The notes under the pieces: generated by a model
The model's input: the letters and a program-made list of their open reading frames with translations, nothing else
The model's database searches: none
What the model was told of the DNA's origin: nothing
Position numbers and translations under genes: made by a program
Shown here: positions 1-7,273 of the stretch, one piece after another
Layout of the letters: the number at the start of each line of letters is the position of its first letter
Position numbering within the stretch: position 1 is the first letter of the stretch
DNA from: CAIQPS01 sp963783835
GTDB taxonomy: Bacteria > Actinomycetota > Thermoleophilia > RBG-16-64-13
Assembly (NCBI GenBank): GCA_963783835.1
Contig: CAWAOX010000013.1
Span: forward strand, 365,291-429,290
Reading direction: 5' to 3'
DNA length: 64,000 nt

Positions 1-4
1 AGCC

Positions 5-1663
5 CTACGTGGGCTCCGGAGCCGCCTCACCGGTCGGCCGGACGACGATGGCCGCCGGCCCCTGCACCGGACAGTTGTACTGGCAGATGCCGCACCCGAT
101 GCAGCGGCTTGCGTGAACGCGCGGCAACTTGACCCCTGCCGCGGCCGCAGAGGTGGTCGAGCTATCACCCTCGGCCTCACCGCCGCCGCCCTCACCGGCG
201 CCGCCCTCACCGCCGGCTCCGCCGCCACGCCCAAGGCCTCTGCCCGAGCCGTGGCCGCCGCCCGCGCCGAAGGTGATCGCCTTCTCGGGGATCGGACAGA
301 GTTCTTCGCACACCAGGCACTCCGTGCCCTCGGCCCACGGCAGGCAGGTCTTCTGGTCGATGACGGCGACGCCGATGACCGTCGCCTGCTTCTCGGCGAG
401 CTCGAGGGGCCGGATCGACCGGGTGGGACAGACCTTGCCGCAGTCGTTGCAGGTCCACTCGCAGTAGCCGATGGTGAAATCCATCCGCGGGGTGAACATC
501 CCCTCAAGGCCCGCCTCGAAGACGGCCGGCTGCAGCACGTTCGTAGGACAGACCTTGAGGCACTCGTCGCAGCGGGTGCAGCTGGCGAGAAGTTCAGCTT
601 CGGGCTGGGAACCAGGCGGCCGGATAGGCGCGGCGGCGGGCGCGGCGCCGGCCCGGGCGTAACCGAGGCCCCGGAACAGGGCAAAGCTGCCGGCAAAAGC
701 GACTGCGGCGCCGATCAGCAGGGCGCGCCGGCTCGGATCGTACTCGTATTGCTTCCGGGGCTTGTAGCCCCATCTCACCGCGCCCTGCCGGCAGACATCG
801 GCGCACTCCAAGCCGCACTCGCAGCGGGACATGTCCGTCGTCCGGCCGTCGTCGCGGATGGCATCCATAGGACAGGCTTTGACACATGCCTTGCAGCTCG
901 TGCACTTCGTCTCATCGACCACCCTCCCGAAGAGGGCGGTGCGGCCCACCAGCCCCAGGAGAGCGCCCAGCGGGCAGAGATGACGGCACCACAGGCGCCG
1001 CTCCACCCAGGAGATGGCGAGCACCGCCAGGAACATGAGCAGGATCACGATCTGAAGCGCGAACTGTAGACCCTCGGCGAAGATCAGGCGGCCGGTGAGG
1101 ACGTTGGTGACGCTGTCCACCCCGCCCTGCAGGGCATCGACTCGGTAGAGGAGGTCTCCGCCCCACGTCAGCACGCGGTCGACCGCCGGGTAGAGCAGGG
1201 TGGTGGCGCTCCGGGTGAGCAGGGAGATGGGGTCCATCACCAGGAACCAGGCGCTCCCGAGGAGGATGAACATGACGATGACCACCAGCCCGAAGAGCGG
1301 CACCTTCCGCAGGACCCCGCGCGCTCGCGGCCCCGGGTGGCGCTCGCGGCGCGGCCCGAACAACTCTGTGAGGAACCCCATGGGGCAGGCGTAGCCGCAG
1401 AACACCCGGCCGAGGAACAGCGGGCTGAGCAGCACGGGCACGGCCAGGAGCATCTCCCAGCGGAACAGCCCGTGCGCCGCCGAGTTGAGGGCGATCAGCG
1501 GGTCGGCCAGAAGAAACCCGCTGACCAGTCCGGTGGCGACCGGCCACACGGTCATGGTCAGCAGCGCGAGGAACAGCAGCAGGAAGAAGGTCTGGAAGAC
1601 CCACCTGAAACGGTGTACCGAAAGCGGCCTCGACCGCTTGGTGGGGCGTGATTCTTCCGCCAT
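5..1663 (-). CDS. Membrane-bound polyferredoxin (NapH/NosR-like 4Fe-4S protein)
   Basis: The 552-residue protein starts with about five hydrophobic segments carrying two NapH-type motifs (CGYACPMG near residue 90 and CRHLCPLG near 227). A soluble stretch follows with cluster motifs CTSCKACVKACP and CECGLECADVC, then another hydrophobic segment (near residues 315-335). Further 4Fe-4S motifs follow: CTRCDECLKVCP, CEWTCNDCGKVCP, CLVCEELCP and a C-terminal CIGCGICQYNCP. Members of this family pass electrons from membrane quinols to redox enzymes; the partner here is unknown. A roughly 48-residue glycine-rich insert (near residues 463-510) separates the last two clusters and is unusual. It lies 9 bp downstream of a DUF362 lipoprotein gene on the same strand, so the two are probably one operon. 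The family call is firm and the electron acceptor is not known. Confidence 0.9.
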   Translation of the reverse strand: MAEESRPTKRSRPLSVHRFRWVFQTFFLLLFLALLTMTVWPVATGLVSGFLLADPLIALNSAAHGLFRWEMLLAVPVLLSPLFLGRVFCGYACPMGFLTELFGPRRERHPGPRARGVLRKVPLFGLVVIVMFILLGSAWFLVMDPISLLTRSATTLLYPAVDRVLTWGGDLLYRVDALQGGVDSVTNVLTGRLIFAEGLQFALQIVILLMFLAVLAISWVERRLWCRHLCPLGALLGLVGRTALFGRVVDETKCTSCKACVKACPMDAIRDDGRTTDMSRCECGLECADVCRQGAVRWGYKPRKQYEYDPSRRALLIGAAVAFAGSFALFRGLGYARAGAAPAAAPIRPPGSQPEAELLASCTRCDECLKVCPTNVLQPAVFEAGLEGMFTPRMDFTIGYCEWTCNDCGKVCPTRSIRPLELAEKQATVIGVAVIDQKTCLPWAEGTECLVCEELCPIPEKAITFGAGGGHGSGRGLGRGGGAGGEGGAGEGGGGEAEGDSSTTSAAAAGVKLPRVHASRCIGCGICQYNCPVQGPAAIVVRPTGEAAPEPT

Positions 1664-1672
1664 ACCGACGGA

Positions 1673-2734
1673 TCAGGCCTGAGCTGTCGCGACGTTCAGC
1701 TTGCTCAGGTCGATCTCCCCCATCCCCCGCTTGTTGGCCTCCACCAGCCACTTGAAATCCGCCGGCGCCTTGTTGAAGAACTGGGTGCCGTACGCGTCGA
1801 TGGACACCTGGTTGGTGCCGGCGACCAAGGTCTTGGCGAGCCGGACGTCGTCCAGGGAGCCCCCGGTGGGACCGTTGCGGAAGAGCACGCGATAGGCGTC
1901 GAGGATGGCAAGCGTGGGTTTGACAAGGGTATTGACGTCGACGATCTTCTGGGAGAAATCGCCGTGGACGGTCCCCCGCCTGCCGCCCATGATGCCCATG
2001 AGGTTCTTCATGGTCATCGTGGCGCCCGACGTGCCGTGCTGCTTGGGCAGCGCCAGGTTGATGAGGGTATCGGCGCTGAGGGCGTCGGTGACGAAGGGCC
2101 ACTGAGTGAGCACCTTGCCCTCGGGGATCTCTACCTTTTCATAGCTTCGGTCGGTGAGGTAGACCAGCTTCGCCCCAGCGTCGGAGATCGCCTGGGCGAG
2201 TCCCGAGGTCTCGAAGGCGGCACGATGGTTTGAGACGGGATTGTCGAGGACGACCACTTCCTTGGCGCCGGCCTCCCAGCACATCTTGATCACCGCGGTC
2301 ATGAGCTCGGGACTGGTGGTGGTGGCGTACTCCGGCGGCCGGCCGGTGAGCACGTTCGGCTTGACGACCACCTTGCCGTCCTTTTTGACAAATCGCTCCA
2401 TGCCGCCCAGCAGGGCGATCGCCGCCCGGAGGTTGTTCTCGACGACCTCGCCCTTGACCACGGCCAGGTCGGGCCCGGTAGAGGCGCCGGCGGTGGAGGC
2501 CGTGGAGCCCGTGGCTGTGGCCGCGGTCGAGCTGGTGCTGGGCCCTATCCCGGAGGTCGTGGTGGTGCCGGAGCCGTCGCCCGACGCGGTTGTCGGCGGG
2601 CCCTCTTCGGCGGGGACGTCACTCGTCGTCGTCGTGAGCGCGCGGGCGCAGCCGGGGATGAGAGGCGCCAGACTGGCGATGGCCAGCCAACGGCCGGTGT
2701 GAAGGAGGAAGGTCCTGCGATCCATCGTGCTCAT
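1673..2734 (-). CDS. DUF362 domain protein, Tat-type lipoprotein
   Basis: About 353 residues from the ATG at 2734; an upstream start at 2842 would put a non-signal stretch in front of the leader. The N-terminus has MDRRTFLLHTGRW, a twin-arginine-like motif, then a hydrophobic core and a lipobox (LIPGC), so export by Tat and lipidation are likely. A Thr/Ser/Gly-rich linker of about 55 residues follows, then a DUF362 domain with VVKPNVLTGRPPEYATT and VVVLDNPVSNH. DUF362 proteins often occur beside ferredoxins and are proposed to bind or handle Fe-S species; their reaction is unknown. It sits 9 bp upstream of the polyferredoxin gene. The divergent gene at 2814 shares its upstream region. Confidence 0.85.
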   Translation of the reverse strand: MSTMDRRTFLLHTGRWLAIASLAPLIPGCARALTTTTSDVPAEEGPPTTASGDGSGTTTTSGIGPSTSSTAATATGSTASTAGASTGPDLAVVKGEVVENNLRAAIALLGGMERFVKKDGKVVVKPNVLTGRPPEYATTTSPELMTAVIKMCWEAGAKEVVVLDNPVSNHRAAFETSGLAQAISDAGAKLVYLTDRSYEKVEIPEGKVLTQWPFVTDALSADTLINLALPKQHGTSGATMTMKNLMGIMGGRRGTVHGDFSQKIVDVNTLVKPTLAILDAYRVLFRNGPTGGSLDDVRLAKTLVAGTNQVSIDAYGTQFFNKAPADFKWLVEANKRGMGEIDLSKLNVATAQA

Positions 2735-2769
2735 GTCGCCAAGTTTACCGGAAGACCCGCGCGTTGCGC

Positions 2770-2792
2770 TGTACGTACATTGTGAGTACAAT
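2770..2792. promoter_or_regulatory. Overlapping inverted repeats upstream of the TA operon (operator)
   Basis: TGTAC at 2770-2774 faces GTACA at 2786-2790, and ATTGT (2779-2783) faces ACAAT (2788-2792). The site lies 22 bp before the DUF1778 antitoxin start and between divergent genes. RHH antitoxins of this class bind such TGTAC-type palindromes in their own promoters, so autorepression is the likely role (inference). Confidence 0.6.
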
Positions 2793-2813
2793 ACTCGGCA
2801 ACGAAAGGAGCAT

Positions 2814-3101
2814 ATGGGCGTCCCATCTAGAAGAACGCGCAAGGACGAGCGGCTCGGTATTCGGGTGTCGGCCGCCGAGAAGGCGACCCTGGAGAGAGCC
2901 TCAAGGTCGATGCGGATGAGTACCAGCGAATTCGTGGTCCGCGAGGCGGTGGCGTCTGCCGAAGAGATACTCGCCGAGCGGACTCGGTTCGTCCTTCCAG
3001 AAGAGCAGTGGGAGGCCTTTGTGGCGCGACTGGACGAGCCCCCTCGCGAGATCCCTGCTCTGGTGAGAGCCCTCGGCCGGCCTTCGCCCTTCGATGGGTG
3101 A
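2814..3101 (+). CDS. DUF1778 family ribbon-helix-helix antitoxin (TacA-like)
   Basis: 95 residues from the ATG at 2814, which has a GAAAGGAG ribosome binding site just upstream. The N-terminal half is a ribbon-helix-helix fold (ERLGIRVSAAEKATLERAS, then MSTSEFVVREAVASAEEIL). The C-terminal tail (FVLPEEQWEAFVARLDEPP) is the toxin-wrapping segment typical of DUF1778 proteins. It overlaps the downstream GNAT toxin gene by 8 bp and is preceded by palindromic operator sequence. The antitoxin would neutralise the acetyltransferase toxin and repress the operon. Confidence 0.9.
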   Translation: MGVPSRRTRKDERLGIRVSAAEKATLERASRSMRMSTSEFVVREAVASAEEILAERTRFVLPEEQWEAFVARLDEPPREIPALVRALGRPSPFDG

Positions 3102-3606
3102 GAGCGCAGAGCTTCGCCGCCCGGTCCTCCTTACCGACTCCCACCACATCGCTTCGTTCGATTGTGGCAAGCATCGTCTGAATGATTTCCTCGTCCGGCA
3201 CGCTCTCGAGAACCAGAAGGGCGGCAAGTCCAGGACCTACGTAGCCCTGCGAGGCAACGCGGTGGTGACCTTCTACAGTCTGGCCCCCGGCGCCGTCGGT
3301 CGGGCCGAGGTCCCGGACAGGATAGCGAGGGGTCAAGGAAACCAGGACATTCCTGTGATCCTGCTCGCGCGGCTCGCAGTGACTCTCCAGGAGCAAGGCA
3401 AGGGCTTGGGACGGTACATGCTTGTTGACGCGCTGCGGCGGTCGATCGAAGGAGCCGACGTCATCGGCGGAAGAGCAGTGCTCGTGCATGCGGAGGATGA
3501 AGGAGCGCGGGGCTTCTATCTACATCATGGTTTCGAGCCATCGCCCACAGACGACCTACACCTGCTCCTTCTCATGAAGGACCTGCGCAAAACGCTCGGG
3601 CTCTGA
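3094..3606 (+). CDS. GNAT acetyltransferase toxin (TacT/AtaT-like)
   Basis: 170 residues, starting within the end of the antitoxin gene (ATGGGTGA overlap). The fold is GNAT: an acetyl-CoA pyrophosphate-binding motif reads LAVTLQEQGKGLGRYML (near residue 95) and the C-terminal YLHHGFEP matches the usual toxin end. Characterised relatives acetylate the amino group of charged tRNAs and block translation. Pairing with a DUF1778 antitoxin in the standard order supports the toxin call over a generic acetyltransferase. The specific tRNA target cannot be read from sequence. Confidence 0.88.
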   Translation: MGESAELRRPVLLTDSHHIASFDCGKHRLNDFLVRHALENQKGGKSRTYVALRGNAVVTFYSLAPGAVGRAEVPDRIARGQGNQDIPVILLARLAVTLQEQGKGLGRYMLVDALRRSIEGADVIGGRAVLVHAEDEGARGFYLHHGFEPSPTDDLHLLLLMKDLRKTLGL

Positions 3607-3729
3607 GGCGTCCCGGCGTGCATCACCCTGCCCCAGACGTCAGCACACCCAACCGCCGCGGTAGTCCTACGTACAGTGCCAGATTTTGGCCAATGTGGTA
3701 CTGCTGGCGGGTCCAAATAAGCCGGAAGA
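3607..3729. other. Short intergenic region between convergent genes
   Basis: About 120 bp between the GNAT toxin and the end of the convergent acetyltransferase. It contains a CTACGTACAGTG stretch resembling half of the upstream TA operator, but I see no gene or clear terminator. Confidence 0.4.
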
Positions 3730-4875
3730 CTAGAAGAGCTCCAGGTCCCCCATGCTGGGGGTCCAGCTCGAGTAGCTGGCGGGGTCGAGGGGCAGCGAGG
3801 GCTGCAATGCGCAGACGGTGACGTTGGTGCCCCGGGGCCCGACCGGCAGGTAGCCGCGGGATAGACCGAGCGGCCCCGCCAGCGCCGAGACGCCCAGGTA
3901 GTCCGCGGCGGTCTTCTTGGCGAGTTGGCCGGCGACGCGTGCCGCCATGCGGCGGCCGCCGGCGTCGGGGAGGCACACGACTTCGGTGACCAGCAGCTCT
4001 CTGAGGGCGCCCCGCTGACGCGGTCGGCCGATGACCAAGGCGGCGCTGTCGCCCCGAGAATCGAATGCGGCGCTGTAGCCGTACCAGCGGTTCAGGCCGT
4101 AGTGCCACTCGAGGTATTCCGGGGTGGGGACGGTGTGAAGGCCGCTCGCCGCGGCGCCGGCGCCGTCCGGGCGCCGCGCCGCCTAGTGCCCGCAGGCCCG
4201 CCGGCCCCCCGCCCGGTCCGCGGCGGCCACCCGCTCGAGGAAGCTCCGCACCGCCGGGTCGCGCAGCAACGCCAAGACCTCACTGTTGTCCACTGCGGCG
4301 CTGAAGTCGGCGGGGGCACTCAGGTCCCCGCGGCGGAGCGCCACGCGCGCCGCCGCCCCCAGGACCCGCACCGGCCGGCGCAGCTTCACTCGGAGCGGCA
4401 AACGCCCCACCTCCGCCCAGCCCATCTTCAGGTAGCCGGGCAGGCTGAACTGGTTGGGGGTGTTGAAGGTGAGATCGAACCCCTCGGCCGTAAGGCGCTC
4501 TGTCAGCGCCGTGGTCATGTGCTCGAAGAAGCCGCGTCGGCGCCAATCCGGATGCGTGGCGGTGTCGACCGCCCGGCCGGCGCGGTACACCCGGCCGCCG
4601 CCCAGCAACTCCCAGCGCATGAAGACCCGCAATCCCACGACTTTCCCCGGAGCCTTCTCCTGGTCCACAGCCACCAATCCGAAGGACTCGCCGAAGGGAC
4701 AGTCGTAGTGCTTCCAGCGCCAGTATCCGCGCAGGTCGGGGAAGTCAGCGCCGTACATGGCCAGGCCGAGCAGGTCGACGATCTGGTCCTCGTCGTCTCT
4801 GGTGAAGGGCCGGTATTCGACCGGCGACGGCTTGCTCACCGGCGCTTGCCGCGCGGAAGGGCCGGCGCCGCTCAT
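3730..4875 (-). pseudogene. GNAT-type acetyltransferase interrupted by an in-frame TAG
   Basis: From the ATG at 4875 the frame encodes a GNAT-like protein (VEYRPFTRDDEDQIVDLLG, then THPDWRRRGFFEHMTTAL and FNTPNQFSLPGYLKMGW). It stops at TAG 4183-4185. Reading on in the same frame continues sensibly (TPEYLEWHYGLNRWYGY ... ending SSWTPSMGDLELF at 3730), giving about 380 residues, the normal size for acetyltransferases found beside polysaccharide deacetylases. The stretch around the stop is G/C-rich and reads poorly (ADRAGGRRACGH), so two compensating indels are as possible as a true amber mutation. It lies 22 bp downstream of the deacetylase, presumably in one operon for modifying surface polysaccharide. 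Confidence 0.6.
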
Positions 4876-4897
4876 CTTTGGTGCAGTCACCAGCCGC

Positions 4898-5899
4898 TCA
4901 CTCGGGCACCGGAGCTTCGTGCCACGGCACTTCGGGGACCGGAGCCGGTCGACCGCGGCGCCGCAGCCGCTCGGCCGCGCGCCACACCAACGGGTGAAGC
5001 CCACTCAGCCCGATGGCCAGCCGGTCGACGCTGTCGGACGCTTCGCCTCTCAACCGCGACACCCGGGTCAAAGCGGCCGGCGGCGACGCGCTGAGCGCGT
5101 GGTCGTAGGCGAAGGCTATCTCGTAGCCGACCGCGGCCAGTTCTTCCTCGACTCTCTCGTCCCCGTCGTCGTTCGGATAGGCGAAAGCGGCCGGCTCGTG
5201 CCCCAGGATCTCGGTCAGACGCCGGTGTGCTTCGCCGATCTCCCAAGCGATGCTCTCCCGGTCGCACAGGGTCAGGCTGGGATGAGTCATCGTGTGATTG
5301 CCGATCGCCACCCCGTCGTGCTCCAGCCGGAGCAGGTCTTCCGAGCGCAGTTGGCGGCGGCGCACCGGCCCGGCTCCAGGCGGAAGCGTCGCCTGCAGCC
5401 CACTCAGGAACCTGAGCCGGTCGGCGTCGGGGAGAGTCACCAGCAGGATCTCCGCGTCCTCCACGCTCGCCCCCACCCACTCGGGTAGCCTGGCTCCCGC
5501 ATCGACCAGGCCCCGGAGTTCGTCGAACCAGAGCGGAAGGTCGGTGTCCACCACGCTCGGGCAGACAAAGGCGACGGCGGGGATCCCACGCTCGCGCAGC
5601 AGCGGGAGGGCTTCGTTCAGCACGCTGATGTCGCCGTCGTCAAAGGTCAGCAGCACCGACCGGGGAGGTAGCGCGGTTCCCGTCCGGGAGGCGACCGAGA
5701 ACTCCTCCAGCGAGACCGGATGGGTGTGACGCGCCAGGAACGCGAGTTGGGCGTTGAACGCTTCGGGATCGAGGATCCGGTGATAGGCGAGCACGGCCAC
5801 ACTGTCCCGGCTGCTCCACCTCATGACCGGCTGCAGAGGAGAGTAGCGCAGAGCGAAGTTCACGGGTCCCCGAAATAACGACAGGCGGCGTGGGTACAC
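4898..5899 (-). CDS. Polysaccharide deacetylase (NodB homology domain)
   Basis: 333 residues from a GTG at 5899 with an AAGGAG-like site upstream. The NodB motifs are visible: LLTFDDGD (metal-binding Asp pair) near residue 85, NHTMTHPSL (metal His residues) near 200 and AFAYPNDDGD near 240. These enzymes remove N- or O-acetyl groups from cell-envelope or exported polysaccharides. No signal peptide is obvious, so it may act at the inner face or be non-classically localised. It is followed by an acetyltransferase (interrupted), a pairing common in exopolysaccharide loci. Confidence 0.88.
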   Translation of the reverse strand: MYPRRLSLFRGPVNFALRYSPLQPVMRWSSRDSVAVLAYHRILDPEAFNAQLAFLARHTHPVSLEEFSVASRTGTALPPRSVLLTFDDGDISVLNEALPLLRERGIPAVAFVCPSVVDTDLPLWFDELRGLVDAGARLPEWVGASVEDAEILLVTLPDADRLRFLSGLQATLPPGAGPVRRRQLRSEDLLRLEHDGVAIGNHTMTHPSLTLCDRESIAWEIGEAHRRLTEILGHEPAAFAYPNDDGDERVEEELAAVGYEIAFAYDHALSASPPAALTRVSRLRGEASDSVDRLAIGLSGLHPLVWRAAERLRRRGRPAPVPEVPWHEAPVPE

Positions 5900-6007
5900 T
5901 CTCTCGCGGCTCCTTCGCGCGGCTCCCGCTCGGGAAGGTAGGTGTCGAGAATCTTACCGCTTATGCCGGGCCCGCGGCTAGAGCGCCCCGCGACCCTAGC
6001 CGCGACC

Positions 6008-6478
6008 CTAACCGCTACCCGAGGGCTTCACGACCAGCTCCACGTCACATTCGAGCACCTGCAACAGGCCCAAGACGCCGTCGATGGACTTTCGGTAGTT
6101 CGTCGGATCCAGCAGGCGATAGAACTGCGCGGGCGACGTCCCCAGACGCCGGATGATCTCGCGCCGCGAGAGCGGACTCACGGTCACGCGCCGCTCCGCC
6201 TCGAGTGTCAGGCGGTAGAGAAGAAGGTCCCGCATGTAGGCGGGATCCCGGTTGTACTCCAGCACCTGCTCCACATGCACGGTGCCCTCAGCGCCCGACG
6301 CAAGCCTGAACGTGAACCCTTCCCGGCCGAGCTCTTCGTCGATGCTGACCTTTGCCACCGAATCTTCTGGAGTGGGGATCGGATCGGCCTTTGCATACGG
6401 GAAGAGCAGAAGGCCCCGTGCGGTGGCGACCTCGAATGCATGTCGGTGGTTATTGGGATTGACGGACTCAATCTTCAC
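6008..6478 (-). CDS. DUF2442-like protein with C-terminal helix-turn-helix (putative antitoxin)
   Basis: 156 residues from a GTG at 6478 that overlaps the stop of the upstream DUF4160 gene (GTGA). The N-terminal part (HRHAFEVATARGLLLFPY and VHVEQVLEYNRDP) resembles DUF2442-type domains. The C-terminal part (LSRREIIRRLGTSPAQFYRLLD) is a helix-turn-helix. Translational coupling to a DUF4160 protein suggests a toxin-antitoxin-like pair, with this one as the DNA-binding partner. The biochemical role of the pair is not established; the assignment is by context. Confidence 0.65.
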   Translation of the reverse strand: MKIESVNPNNHRHAFEVATARGLLLFPYAKADPIPTPEDSVAKVSIDEELGREGFTFRLASGAEGTVHVEQVLEYNRDPAYMRDLLLYRLTLEAERRVTVSPLSRREIIRRLGTSPAQFYRLLDPTNYRKSIDGVLGLLQVLECDVELVVKPSGSG

Positions 6479-6669
6479 AGGAGGCCCTCGGACTGGAGTT
6501 TGCGTATCAGGCGCAGCACCTGCGGCGCCGGCGTGCCGTACATGGGTCTCCAGTTCTCCAGATCCCACTTCAGCAGGAGAGCGCCGTCGCGATACACGTG
6601 TACATGTCTTGGGGAATGATCCCCAGCCCATGCGAGAAACACATATCCTCCCCTACGAACCTTTGACAC
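6475..6669 (-). CDS. DUF4160 domain protein (putative toxin partner)
   Basis: A 64-residue protein from a GTG at 6669 preceded by GGAG about 12 bp upstream. It carries the DUF4160 signature FLAWAGDHSPRHVHVY and KWDLENWRPMYG. DUF4160 proteins are small and usually encoded directly before DUF2442 proteins; they are suspected toxins. A longer reading up to 6816 is open but adds unrelated-looking residues. The stop overlaps the next start by 4 bp. Confidence 0.75.
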   Translation of the reverse strand: MSKVRRGGYVFLAWAGDHSPRHVHVYRDGALLLKWDLENWRPMYGTPAPQVLRLIRKLQSEGLL

Positions 6670-6811
6670 AATAAAGGTTATCTCCGCTGGTAACGGTTTA
6701 CAAGCCCGCGGCCACCACGCTCCGCACAGAGTGCACCGCCCGGATGCGTCGCGCAGCAGGACCGAGGGTTGAGATTGGCACGCCAGGGAGGAAGCCATGG
6801 GAGGATTTGCC

Positions 6812-6828
6812 ATCACACTAAGTGTGAT
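6812..6828. promoter_or_regulatory. Perfect 17-bp palindrome ATCACACT-A-AGTGTGAT
   Basis: Two perfect 8-bp arms around one base, placed between the DUF4160 gene (minus strand) and the HigA-like gene (plus strand, start at 6874). It is well placed to be the operator of the HTH gene and possibly of both divergent TA-like loci. Confidence 0.6.
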
Positions 6829-6873
6829 ACGTTGAGCCTAAGGACACGGAGGCTAGCATCGAGGAGGTGAGCC

Positions 6874-7195
6874 TTGACCAATAGTAAATATCGGAGTGAC
6901 GCGTTCGCCGCTGTTCACGAGACCGCTGAAGCGTTGTACGAAGTCGGCGCCGTCGACAAGCAGACCATGCGCGAGTTCGACGCGGCCTGCCTGACGCCGG
7001 TAGCGCGTGTTCAGTCCGGACGAGATCAAGCGTCTGCGCATGCGGGAGCACCTTTCCCAGTCGGTGTTCGCCCGCTACCTGAACGTGTCGAAGAACCTCG
7101 TCTCTGACTGGGAACGGGGGGTCAAGAAACCCGGGGGTCCGGCGCTGCGGCTACTGACCATCCTCGAGGCCAGGGGGTTGCGGGCCATAGCTTAG
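6874..7195 (+). CDS. HigA/NadS-like XRE antitoxin, frameshifted
   Basis: Starts at TTG 6874 after a strong GAGGAGGTGA site. The first frame (MTNSKYRSDAFAAVHETAEAL ... ACLTPVARV) breaks near 7006-7012. The second frame resumes with FSPDEIKRLRMREHLSQSVF and ARYLNVSKNLVSDWERG, a canonical HTH. Joined, it gives a typical ~105-residue HigA/YiaG-type antitoxin. No RelE/HigB toxin gene lies immediately before or after it, so it would be an orphan. The break is either a sequencing indel or a real frameshift; the rest of the coding sequence is intact. Confidence 0.75.
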
Positions 7196-7234
7196 TGACG
7201 TTCATGCTTCCACCGCCGGCGGCATGCCCCGGGC

Positions 7235-7240
7235 TATACT
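7235..7240 (+). promoter_or_regulatory. Possible -10 box (TATACT) of the sugar dehydrogenase gene
   Basis: TATACT lies 34 bp before the ATG at 7274. No convincing -35 hexamer is seen at 17 bp spacing, so this is a weak call. Confidence 0.3.
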
Positions 7241-7273
7241 CTGCTTGCTGGGTGTCCAACCGCGGGGAGCATC

